Both the position numbers and the translations under genes were made by a program. From contig MU158630.1 in the NCBI GenBank assembly GCA_015711895.1, forward strand, positions 1 to 13,196: a DNA stretch of 13,196 nt, read 5' to 3'. Source of the DNA: Candidatus Solincola tengchongensis (GTDB taxonomy: Bacteria > Actinomycetota > Geothermincolia > Geothermincolales > RBG-13-55-18). The number at the start of each line of letters is the position of its first letter. Position 1 is the first letter of the stretch. Shown in pieces: positions 1-5,706 of the stretch. The notes under the pieces are model-generated. The model worked only from the letters and a program-made list of their open reading frames with translations. It was not told the DNA's origin and searched no databases.

Positions 1-369
1 ACCGAGGGCACCCATTCCCTGATCAAGAAGGGGGCCAAGCTGGTCACCGGGGTCGAGGACATACTGGAGGAACTGCCCGTGGAGGCCCTGCGACAGCTGG
101 AGCGGGGGAAGGAGGGGAGGGCCGCCGGTGAAGCGGATTCCCTGGAGGGGTGGCCTCCCCTCAGTTCGATGTCACCCCATGAGAGGGCGGTGATCGCCGT
201 CCTGGGCCAGGAACCCGGCACGCTGGACCTTATTTCCCTCCGCACCGGAGTGGAACCCCATGAACTCCTGGCGACGCTCGCCTCCCTGCTCATAAAGGGA
301 TGGGTGCGCCAGGATGCCGGCGGGCGCTACTGCCTCTCTCCCTTTCCTCCACAAGGTCCTTTCGGCTGA
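1..369 (+). CDS. dprA: DNA-processing protein DprA, C-terminal part (5' truncated)
   Basis: This is the last 122 codons of a DprA/Smf protein; the gene starts upstream of the window. DprA binds incoming single-stranded DNA and loads RecA during natural transformation, and it is also widespread in bacteria not known to be competent. The first visible residues (TEGTHSLIKKGAKLVTGVED) match the end of the family Rossmann-like domain, where a G-x-N-x-L-I-x-x-G-A pattern is usual; here the N position is His. A charged linker follows, then from about residue 55 of the fragment a winged-helix module (MSPHERAVIAVLG, LISLRTGVEPHELLATLASL, IKGWVRQD) typical of the DprA C-terminus. The gene ends cleanly with TGA. 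About 130 bp of AT-rich DNA separates it from the recombinase, and no terminator is evident. The family call is firm, although only the tail is seen. Confidence 0.85.
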   Translation, partial: TEGTHSLIKKGAKLVTGVEDILEELPVEALRQLERGKEGRAAGEADSLEGWPPLSSMSPHERAVIAVLGQEPGTLDLISLRTGVEPHELLATLASLLIKGWVRQDAGGRYCLSPFPPQGPFG

Positions 370-382
370 AAGGGCATCCAAA

Positions 383-480
383 GCTCAACTATTTCAACAA
401 TAATAATATTATTCAACTTTAAATTCAGATATTGACAATAATGTATTTTAGTTTAATATTATGTTATACTTTAACAGCAG
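383..480 (+). promoter_or_regulatory. AT-rich island with two overlapping promoter candidates upstream of xer
   Basis: About 100 bp of very AT-rich DNA stands out sharply from its GC-rich surroundings. Two sigma-A-like promoters can be read. One has TTGACA at 432-437, a 16-bp spacer and TAATAT at 454-459. The other is an extended -10, TGTTATACT, at 462-470. Either would start transcription 20-35 bp before the recombinase ribosome-binding site at 489-496. The island also holds a perfect 12-bp palindrome, AATAATATTATT (402-413), flanked by direct TTCAAC copies (393-398 and 412-417). The motifs are seen directly; promoter activity is inferred. Confidence 0.6.
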
Positions 481-500
481 TGCTGCCCGGAGGGGGAATG

Positions 501-1406
501 ATGCGGGAGTTGGTGGAGGGATACCTCAGGCATCTTAGCGCGGAAAGGCAGCTCTCGCCCCAGACGCTCCGCGCCTACCGCTCGGACCTGGAGCTCTTCG
601 TCGATTTCTGCCGGCGATGGGGCGTGGATGACCCTTCCCGTGTGGATCACCGCCTGCTGCGGCGCTACCTGGCTTACCTTCAGACCCGGGGTTACGCCCG
701 CACGACCATCGCCAGGAGGACGGCGGCGGTGAGGAGTTTCTTCCGCTATCTGGTGAGGACCAACCGCCTGAGGTGCGATCCCACCCTGGCCCTCACACCG
801 CCGCGACGGGAGAGGCGGCTGCCGCGGGTCCTCAGCCTGAGGGAGATAGAGGAGGCGGAAAGGCGACAGGGACTTCAGGTGTACCGAACTTCCCTGCGGG
901 ATATGGCCCTTGTGGAGCTCCTTTACGCCACGGGGATGCGCGTGGGTGAGCTCGCCGGCCTGGACGTGAAGGACCTGGATATGCGCAGAGGGGAGGTGAA
1001 GGTTCTCGGTAAAGGGCGCAAGGAACGCGTGATACCCGTGCACCAGGCGGCGCTTCAGCTGCTCCGGGCATACATGGAAAAGGAGAGGCCCATCCTGGCC
1101 GCCAATCGTGTCGGTGGGGAGACGTCCGGCAACCCCCTTTTCCTCAGCGTGCGGGGCGGCAGGCTTGGCGATCGGGGGGTGCGACGGGTGGTGGAGCGCT
1201 TCTTTCGCAACCTGGAGGGTGGGAAGAGGGTGAGCCCGCACACACTCAGGCACACCTTCGCCACCCATCTCCTCCAGGGCGGAGCAGACCTCAGGTCTGT
1301 GCAGGAGCTGCTGGGTCATGTTGATTTATCTACTACCCAGATATATACTCAACTGAGCAGGAAGAAACTCAAGGAAGCTTTTTTTCAGGCCCACCCCCGC
1401 GCGTGA
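501..1406 (+). CDS. xerC: Tyrosine site-specific recombinase, XerC/XerD type
   Basis: A 301-residue tyrosine recombinase of the Xer family. Such proteins resolve chromosome dimers by strand exchange at dif sites near the terminus. The N-terminal SAM-like core-binding domain covers about residues 1-90 (VEGYLRHLSAERQLSPQTLR). The C-terminal catalytic domain carries the full active site: Arg147 (ATGMRVGEL), Lys171 (GKGRKER), His247 and Arg250 (HTLRH), His273 (LLGH) and the nucleophile Tyr282 (TQIYT). Length is normal for XerC/XerD. I chose ATG 501 because GGAGGGGG at 489-496 is well placed for it. ATG 498 is one codon earlier, and the reading frame open from TTG 432 runs through promoter motifs. 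The position beside dprA suggests XerC, but XerC and XerD cannot be separated safely from sequence alone, and it may be the only Xer recombinase. The sigma-factor gene starts 42 nt downstream, probably in the same transcript. Confidence 0.88.
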   Translation: MRELVEGYLRHLSAERQLSPQTLRAYRSDLELFVDFCRRWGVDDPSRVDHRLLRRYLAYLQTRGYARTTIARRTAAVRSFFRYLVRTNRLRCDPTLALTPPRRERRLPRVLSLREIEEAERRQGLQVYRTSLRDMALVELLYATGMRVGELAGLDVKDLDMRRGEVKVLGKGRKERVIPVHQAALQLLRAYMEKERPILAANRVGGETSGNPLFLSVRGGRLGDRGVRRVVERFFRNLEGGKRVSPHTLRHTFATHLLQGGADLRSVQELLGHVDLSTTQIYTQLSRKKLKEAFFQAHPRA

Positions 1407-1448
1407 AGCTCCCACAAAAGCGAGCGCCCGGAAATCGAGACAGGGAGA

Positions 1449-2270
1449 ATGTTGAACACGGCAGACTTTTACAAAAGAGGGGCGAGGTTGGAAGGCATCG
1501 AAGAAGTCGGCGAACTCTGGAAGCAGTTCAAGGAGAAAGGGTCACAGGAGGCCAGGGAAAAACTTATTCTGAACTACGCCCCCCTGGTGAAGTACGTGGC
1601 GGGTAGAGTGTCTTCCAGTTTACCTCCGAACATCGAATACGCCGACCTGGTCAGCTACGGGATATTCGGGCTCATCGACGCCATCGAGAAGTACGACCCC
1701 GATAGAGGCATCAAGTTCGAGACCTACGCCATCGCCCGCATCAAGGGCGCCATCATCGACGAGCTACGCTCCATCGACTGGGTGCCGCGCTCCATACGCT
1801 TCAAGGCGCGGGAGATCGAGAAGGCCTTCGTCACCCTGGAGAACGAGCTCAAGCGCCTCCCCACCGACGAGGAGGTCGCCAGACACATGAACATCACCCT
1901 TGACGAGTACAACCAGCTCCTGCAGCAGATGAGCTTCATCTCCCTGGTGGCCCTGGACGAGCTCTGGAACGTGGGAGGGGACAAGGGAGACAAGGTCAGC
2001 CTGGTGGACACCTTGGAGGATTCCCGCGCCGAGGACCCCTCCAAGACCTACGAGATAGAGGAGATGAAGCAGATCCTGGCCGAGGCCATCAACCGCCTAC
2101 CGGAGAGGGAGAAGATAGTCGTCACCCTCTACTACTACGAGGGGTTGACCCTCCGCGAGATCGGCGAGGTGCTGGGGGTGACCGAATCCCGCGTCTGCCA
2201 GATGCACACCAAGGCCATCCTCCGCCTCCGGGGCCGTCTGGCCAACGCCAAGGGGTTGCTCGAGGTGTAG
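1449..2270 (+). CDS. whiG: RNA polymerase sigma-28-family factor (WhiG/FliA-like)
   Basis: A 273-residue sigma factor of the sigma-70 group 3 (FliA/WhiG) family, which directs RNA polymerase to specialised promoters. Region 2 is at about residues 38-115 (LILNYAPLVKYVAGRVSS, DLVSYGIFGLIDAIEKYDP, FETYAIARIKGAIIDELRS, DWVPRS). Region 3 is at about 120-165 (PTDEEVARHMNITLDEY). Region 4 is at about 215-262 (LPEREKIVVTLYYYEGLTL and a helix-turn-helix, REIGEVLGVTESRVCQMH). The wording of region 2 is closest to WhiG as I know it, and the place between xer and rpsB matches the whiG locus of streptomycetes. In Streptomyces, WhiG starts sporulation; in motile bacteria this family runs flagellar genes, and the window does not show which applies here. 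Start: AGGGAG at 1442-1447 lies only 1 nt before ATG 1449 but 4 nt before the next codon, TTG 1452, which may be the true start. Confidence 0.87.
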   Translation: MLNTADFYKRGARLEGIEEVGELWKQFKEKGSQEAREKLILNYAPLVKYVAGRVSSSLPPNIEYADLVSYGIFGLIDAIEKYDPDRGIKFETYAIARIKGAIIDELRSIDWVPRSIRFKAREIEKAFVTLENELKRLPTDEEVARHMNITLDEYNQLLQQMSFISLVALDELWNVGGDKGDKVSLVDTLEDSRAEDPSKTYEIEEMKQILAEAINRLPEREKIVVTLYYYEGLTLREIGEVLGVTESRVCQMHTKAILRLRGRLANAKGLLEV

Positions 2271-2376
2271 GGTTAAGACGGTATGGCTCAAGATACCCTG
2301 TCGTCCCCATGGGTGCGTTCCGGGTTGAAAAAGGTCGAGGGGGCATCCTCTCATCGCTCATGAGCAGGTTACTTCT

Positions 2377-2404
2377 TTGACCCCCCTTTAACCTGTGCTA
2401 TATT
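2377..2404 (+). promoter_or_regulatory. Promoter of rpsB-tsf, with extended -10
   Basis: TTGACC at 2377-2382, a 16-bp spacer, and TATATT at 2399-2404 preceded by TGC, giving an extended -10 element (TGCTATATT). Expected transcription start is near 2411. It lies in a short AT-richer patch between the sigma-factor stop and a long rpsB leader. This is the best housekeeping-type promoter in the window together with the one upstream of xer. Confidence 0.7.
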
Positions 2405-2433
2405 TATCTCGCACCCAGACTTTGGAGGAAGGA

Positions 2434-2501
2434 GGTGGGCCGCGGAAGGAGCGCAGGGAAGAGAGGGGTGCGGAAGGCCCGCCGTGAGCGGGATTTTTTT
2501 T
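2434..2501 (+). terminator. Candidate transcription attenuator in the rpsB leader
   Basis: The intrinsic-terminator shape is CCCGC (2478-2482), a 5-nt loop, GCGGG (2488-2492), then A and eight T (2494-2501). It lies downstream of the rpsB promoter and about 100 bp before the S2 start, so it would stop transcription before the gene unless overridden. A competing stem is possible: GGTGGGCC (2434-2441) can pair with GGCCCGCC (2476-2483) with one G-U pair, which hides the 5' arm of the terminator. The terminator stem is only 5 bp but pure GC. It could instead be an ordinary terminator for the upstream xer-sigma transcript. Confidence 0.5.
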
Positions 2502-2509
2502 GGCCGTAA
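2435..2509 (+). CDS. Possible 24-codon leader peptide upstream of rpsB
   Basis: A short reading frame starts at GTG 2435, 6 nt after GGAGG (2424-2428) and about 24 nt after the predicted transcription start. It ends at TAA 2507. It encodes a very basic peptide (seven Arg and two Lys in 24 residues) ending in FFWP. It spans both arms of the candidate antiterminator and terminator, so a translating ribosome would affect which structure forms. The frame, start signal and overlap are seen directly; translation is inferred. In GC-rich DNA a 24-codon open frame arises easily by chance, so confidence is low. Confidence 0.3.
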   Translation: MGRGRSAGKRGVRKARRERDFFWP

Positions 2510-2527
2510 CATCACACACGTCCGCGG

Positions 2528-2553
2528 ACCCGGTCCCCGGGTGCCCTCCGGGG
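2528..2553 (+). other. Alternative GC hairpins in the rpsB leader
   Basis: Two stems share one arm. ACCCGG (2528-2533) pairs with CCGGGT (2537-2542) around a 3-nt loop, or CCCCGG (2535-2540) pairs with CCGGGG (2548-2553). They sit between the candidate attenuator and the S2 ribosome-binding sites. S2 autoregulates its own mRNA in some bacteria, so this is a reasonable place for a protein-binding structure, but nothing here identifies one. Confidence 0.3.
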
Positions 2554-2601
2554 TGGGGATGCGGGAGGGAAGCGGGCGGAGGAAGAACCATGGGAGGTAA
2601 C

Positions 2602-3399
2602 ATGACCGTCGTATCCATGAAGCATCTCCTGGAGGCCGGGTTCCACTTCGGTCACCAGACCCGCCGCTGGAACCCAAAGATGGCTCGGTATATCTTCACC
2701 GAGCGCAACGGTATCTACATCATCGACCTGCAGCAAACCCTCGCCCTCATCGAGGTGGCCTACAACTTCATCCGGGACCTGGTTGGAAACGGGGGCACGC
2801 TCCTTTTCGTGGGCACCAAGAAGCAGGCCCAGGAGGCCATCCGGGAGAACGCCCAGCGCTGCGGGATGCCCTACGTGGTCAACCGCTGGCTGGGCGGCAC
2901 CTTGACCAACTGGGTGACCATCCGGCGACGCATCGAGAAGCTCAGGGAACTGGAGGAGATGGAGGCCTCGGGGGACATCGATGCCATGCCCAAGAAGGAA
3001 GCCACGCGAGTCCGGCACCAGCTGGCCAAGTTGAGGCGCAACCTGGAGGGCTTGAGGGACATGGAGAGGCTGCCGGACGCCCTCTTCATCATCGACCCGC
3101 GCAAGGAGAACATAGCCCTCATGGAGGCGCGCCGCATGGAGATACCGGTTGTGGCGGTGGTGGACACCAACTGCGATCCGGACCTGGTGGACTACGTCAT
3201 CCCCGGGAACGACGACGCCATCAGAGCGGCCAACCTGATATGCAAGATCATCTCCAACGCGGTGTTGGAAGGCCTGCAGATCCGCGAGATAATGCAGGCC
3301 GGTTCGGGCGGCGAGGAGGAAGAAGCCTACGCGTCCGCCGCGGTCGCCGGAGGGGACGGGGAAGGCTCACCGCCGGAGGAAGAGACGGCCGCCGAATGA
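2602..3399 (+). CDS. rpsB: 30S ribosomal protein S2
   Basis: A 265-residue S2 protein, an essential component of the small ribosomal subunit bound late in assembly near S1 and the mRNA exit side. The N-terminus is close to the family standard (MKHLLEAGFHFGHQTRRWNP, residues 6-25). Other landmarks are the IFTERNGIYIIDLQQTL segment (31-47), LLFVGTKKQAQEAI (67-80), VVNRWLGGTLTNW (92-104), LPDALFIIDPRKE (157-169) and VVAVVDTNCDPDLVDYVIPGNDDA (two family-typical segments, 183-206). The C-terminal tail after about residue 234 is acidic and low in complexity. Start ATG 2602 matches homologous N-termini and has GGGAGG 4 nt upstream. In-frame ATG 2590, with GGAGG 7 nt upstream, would add only four residues and is a real alternative. 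The long leader with attenuator-like structures suggests control of transcription or autoregulation. EF-Ts follows after 51 nt, as in most bacteria. Confidence 0.97.
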   Translation: MTVVSMKHLLEAGFHFGHQTRRWNPKMARYIFTERNGIYIIDLQQTLALIEVAYNFIRDLVGNGGTLLFVGTKKQAQEAIRENAQRCGMPYVVNRWLGGTLTNWVTIRRRIEKLRELEEMEASGDIDAMPKKEATRVRHQLAKLRRNLEGLRDMERLPDALFIIDPRKENIALMEARRMEIPVVAVVDTNCDPDLVDYVIPGNDDAIRAANLICKIISNAVLEGLQIREIMQAGSGGEEEEAYASAAVAGGDGEGSPPEEETAAE

Positions 3400-3450
3400 A
3401 CCACGCCGGCGGCGACGGGCCGGTTGGAGGCATGGATTGAAGGAGGAGTT

Positions 3451-4056
3451 ATGGAGATCAACGCTGCAGAGGTGAAGGCCCTAAGGGAGAGGACGGGTGC
3501 CGGCGTGATGGACTGCAAGAAAGCCCTCCAGGAGGCGGAAGGGGATATGGATAAGGCCCTGCGCATCCTGAGGGAGAAGGGGCTGGCCGGCGCCAAGAAG
3601 AAGGCCGGGCGCAGTACCGCGGACGGCATCATCGACGCCTACATCCATCTGAACAACCGTGTCGGGGTGCTCCTGGAGGTGAACTGCGAGACCGATTTCG
3701 TGGCTCGAAACGAGGTCTTCCGCTCCATGGTGCACGACATCGCCATGCACATCGCCGCCTCCGCGCCCCTCTACGTCTCCGCCGAAGACATACCCCCGGA
3801 GGTGTTGGAGCAGGAGAGGGAGATCTACCGCAAGCGAGCCCTCCAGGAGGGGAAGCCGGAGCACGTAGTGGACAGGATCGTGGAGGGCAGGCTGAAGAAG
3901 TTCTACGAGGAGGTCTGCCTCCTGGACCAGCCTTTCGTCAAGGAACCCGAGATCACCGTGGGTGAACTGGTACAGCGCACCATCGCTGCGGTGGGCGAGA
4001 ACATCGTGGTGCGCCGCTTCGTCCGCTACCAGCTTGGGGAGACCCTCTCCGAATGA
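3451..4056 (+). CDS. tsf: Translation elongation factor Ts (short form)
   Basis: A 201-residue EF-Ts, the guanine nucleotide exchange factor that recycles EF-Tu-GDP in the cytoplasm. The N-terminal UBA-like domain is at residues 5-45 (VKALRERTGAGVMDCKKALQ). The signature TDFVARN is at 81-87 within the core (VGVLLEVNCETDFVARNEVF). The rest is one core subdomain ending near VVRRFVRYQLGE. E. coli and typical streptomycete or mycobacterial EF-Ts are about 270-285 residues; this is the short class known from Thermus and Thermotoga. There is no frame break, so it looks naturally short. ATG 3451 is chosen for the perfect AGGAGG at 3441-3446 and the family N-terminus. An upstream in-frame TTG at 3424 lacks both. 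A hairpin followed by TTTT begins at the stop codon. Confidence 0.95.
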   Translation: MEINAAEVKALRERTGAGVMDCKKALQEAEGDMDKALRILREKGLAGAKKKAGRSTADGIIDAYIHLNNRVGVLLEVNCETDFVARNEVFRSMVHDIAMHIAASAPLYVSAEDIPPEVLEQEREIYRKRALQEGKPEHVVDRIVEGRLKKFYEEVCLLDQPFVKEPEITVGELVQRTIAAVGENIVVRRFVRYQLGETLSE

Positions 4057-4096
4057 AGGCCGGACGGGCCTTTTCCCGGGCCGCTCCCCGGGGGTG
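4056..4096 (+). terminator. Tandem hairpins after tsf, possible weak terminator
   Basis: AAGGCC (4056-4061), a 5-nt loop and GGCCTT (4067-4072), with a run of only four T (4071-4074). A second stem, CCCGGG (4075-4080) with CCCGGG near 4086-4092, follows at once. The shape suits a partial terminator or an mRNA processing site between rpsB-tsf and pyrH. The short T run argues against strong termination. Confidence 0.45.
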
Positions 4097-4110
4097 GGAA
4101 GGTAGCCGCC

Positions 4111-4137
4111 TTGGAAGGATAGAATAAATCTTAGAAA
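4111..4137 (+). promoter_or_regulatory. Weak promoter candidate upstream of pyrH
   Basis: A small AT-rich patch after the tsf hairpins contains TAGAAT (4120-4125, five of six to TATAAT, but no -35 at the right distance). It also has TTGGAA (4111-4116) with TAGAAA (4132-4137) at a short 15-bp spacing. It would give pyrH its own start after the hairpins. The evidence is weak. Confidence 0.25.
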
Positions 4138-4174
4138 GTTGCCGAGCGGAACAGGGCCGATGGCGGAGGTGGGG

Positions 4175-4930
4175 ATGAACGCCGGAGAGGAGGGAAAAGC
4201 CCGGCCCCGTTACAAGCGGGTGCTCATCAAGCTCAGCGGCGAGGCCTTCATGGGCGACAAGGAATACGGGATAGACCCCGATACCGTGAACGCCATCGCC
4301 GACGAGCTCGCGGAGGTCAACCGGCTGGGCGTACAGCTGGCCATCGTCGTGGGAGGCGGCAACATCTTCCGCGGGGTGGCCGCCAGCGCCAAGGGGATGG
4401 ACCGTGCCGCCGCGGACTACGTGGGCATGCTGGCCACGGTCATGAACTCCCTGGCCCTCCAGGATGCCCTGGAGAAGAGGGGGGTCTTCACCCGGGTGCA
4501 ATCGGCCATCGAGATGCAGGCGGTGGCCGAACCCTACATCCGCCGGCGGGCCATACGGCACCTGGAGAAGGGTAGGATCGTCATCTTCGCCGCCGGCACG
4601 GGGAACCCCTATTTCACAACCGACACCACCGCTGCCCTCAGAGCCCTGGAGATCGGGGCGGAGGCCATCCTCAAGGCCACCATGGTGGACGGGGTCTACG
4701 ACTCCGACCCCCTCAAGAACCCGGAAGCGGTGATGTACAGTTCCCTCAATTACATCGAGGTCCTCCAGCAGGGCCTCAAGGTCATGGACGCCACCGCGGT
4801 GTCCCTGTGCATGGACAACAGCCTGCCCATAGTGGTCTTCAACATGACCGTGCCCGGAAACATCATCAAGGTCCTCTTCGGGGAGAGGATCGGGACCATC
4901 GTCTCCTCGGAGAAGGACGAGAAAGATTAG
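4175..4930 (+). CDS. pyrH: UMP kinase (uridylate kinase)
   Basis: A 251-residue bacterial UMP kinase of the amino-acid-kinase fold. It phosphorylates UMP to UDP with ATP in pyrimidine nucleotide synthesis; the enzyme is normally hexameric, activated by GTP and inhibited by UTP. Visible motifs are KLSGEAFMG (Lys19 onward), VVGGGNIFRG (Gly60-62, Asn63), the AGTGNPYFTTDT segment (Gly141-Asp150, nucleotide site), KATMVDGVYDSDP, and LKVMDATAVSLCMDN near the C-terminus. Start: ATG 4175 has GGAGGT at 4165-4170 and gives a near-typical length. In-frame ATG 4160 and TTG 4139 would add residues with poorer ribosome-binding sites. The basic stretch before KLSGE is a few residues longer than in E. coli. 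pyrH between tsf and frr is the common bacterial order. Confidence 0.95.
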   Translation: MNAGEEGKARPRYKRVLIKLSGEAFMGDKEYGIDPDTVNAIADELAEVNRLGVQLAIVVGGGNIFRGVAASAKGMDRAAADYVGMLATVMNSLALQDALEKRGVFTRVQSAIEMQAVAEPYIRRRAIRHLEKGRIVIFAAGTGNPYFTTDTTAALRALEIGAEAILKATMVDGVYDSDPLKNPEAVMYSSLNYIEVLQQGLKVMDATAVSLCMDNSLPIVVFNMTVPGNIIKVLFGERIGTIVSSEKDEKD

Positions 4931-4970
4931 GGCGCGTACTTTTTACCGTCGGCGGACGCCTTCCCGCGAA

Positions 4971-5000
4971 CCTCCCCCTCCTCGGAGAGGGAGGGGGAGG
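4971..5000 (+). terminator. Strong hairpin between pyrH and frr
   Basis: CCTCCCCCTC (4971-4980) is perfectly complementary to GAGGGGGAGG (4991-5000), extended one pair by C4981-G4990, around a loop of about 8 nt. No T run follows, so it is not a classic intrinsic terminator. It could be a T-less terminator, an RNase processing site or a 3'-end stabiliser of the pyrH message. The stem is seen directly; the role is unknown. Confidence 0.45.
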
Positions 5001-5010
5001 GGAGGAAGCC

Positions 5011-5025
5011 ATGACCGGAAGGTGA
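5011..5025 (+). other. Mini-ORF (4 codons) with strong ribosome-binding site upstream of frr
   Basis: ATG 5011 is preceded by GGAGG (5001-5005) at 5-nt spacing and reads MTGR then TGA. It lies directly after the strong hairpin and about 120 nt before frr. It may be a leader minigene or a coincidence of purine-rich sequence. Confidence 0.2.
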
Positions 5026-5147
5026 GGGGTCTCCTCCGGGAAGGCGGAGTGGCGGGAAGGGAGGGAGGAGAGGTCGAAGGTCGGCGCATGAGAGGACGGT
5101 CTTGAGGAAGACCCGCGGTATGTTCGTGGATGGAGGAGGGAAGACAA

Positions 5148-5705
5148 GTGGTCGAGGACGTGTTGAAGGACGCGGAGAGAAGGATGAAGAAGGCGGTGGA
5201 GCACGTCCGCGACGATTTCGCGGCTATCCGGACCGGGAGAGCCAGCGCTTCGCTCCTCAACCGGGTATACGTGAACTATTACGGGCAGCAGACCCCTCTG
5301 AACCAGATAGCCTCCATCGCCGTTCCCGAACCGAGCCTTCTGGTGGTCTCGCCCTACGACAAGAGCGTAATCAACGAGATCGAGAAGGCCATCCTGGCCT
5401 CGGACCTGGGTTTGAACCCGGTCAACGACGGGAACGTCATCCGGTTGCCCATCCCCAAGCTCACCGAGGAACGGCGCAAGGAGTTGACCCGTATGGTCCG
5501 CGCCAGGGCCGAGGAGGGCAGGGTGGCCATCCGCAACATCAGGAGGGACGCCATCGAGGACCTGCGGGCCTTCGAGAAGGAGGGGGAGATCACCAAGGAC
5601 GACCTGCACCGTGGCCAGGAGGAGGTCCAGAAGCTCACCGACCGCTACATCGCCGAGACGGACGAGATGCTCAAGGTGAAGGAAAAGGAGCTCATGGAGG
5701 TCTGA
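5148..5705 (+). CDS. frr: Ribosome recycling factor
   Basis: A 185-residue RRF, which with EF-G splits post-termination ribosomes. The three-helix-bundle domain I and the small domain II are both recognisable: an N-terminal helix with DAERRMKKAVEHVRDDF and the IRTGRAS motif, SLLNRVYVNYYGQQTPLNQI, SIAVPEPSLLVVSPYDKSV, the AILASDLGLNPVNDGNVIRL strand-loop, LTEERRKELTRMV and the C-terminal helix ending KEKELMEV. I chose GTG 5148 because GGAGGAGGG (5132-5140) is 7 nt upstream and the product then begins like known RRFs (VEDVLKDAE) with exactly the E. coli length. In-frame ATG 5130 has no ribosome-binding site and would overlap it. cdsA begins 1 nt after the stop, so the two genes are very likely co-translated. 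Confidence 0.95.
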   Translation: MVEDVLKDAERRMKKAVEHVRDDFAAIRTGRASASLLNRVYVNYYGQQTPLNQIASIAVPEPSLLVVSPYDKSVINEIEKAILASDLGLNPVNDGNVIRLPIPKLTEERRKELTRMVRARAEEGRVAIRNIRRDAIEDLRAFEKEGEITKDDLHRGQEEVQKLTDRYIAETDEMLKVKEKELMEV

Positions 5706-5706
5706 T

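Noticed and set aside
432..500. 23-residue N-terminal extension of the recombinase from TTG 432
   Set aside because: It would be translated from the AT-rich promoter region (TTGACA itself), lacks a ribosome-binding site, and homologues start near MRELVEGYL.
471..1319. Long minus-strand open frame opposite the xer gene (and similar ones opposite cdsA, dxr, ispG)
   Set aside because: No family resemblance, Pro/His/Arg-rich content typical of antisense frames in GC-rich DNA, and the plus strand codes for clearly recognised proteins with intact motifs.
1403..1606. 67-codon frame spanning the xer-sigma junction
   Set aside because: It overlaps the sigma-factor start in another phase, is Arg/Gly-rich and has no family resemblance.
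2500..2601. 34-residue N-terminal extension of S2 from TTG 2500
   Set aside because: It begins inside the T run of the candidate terminator. S2 family N-termini align with ATG 2602, and the additional residues look like translated GC-rich leader.
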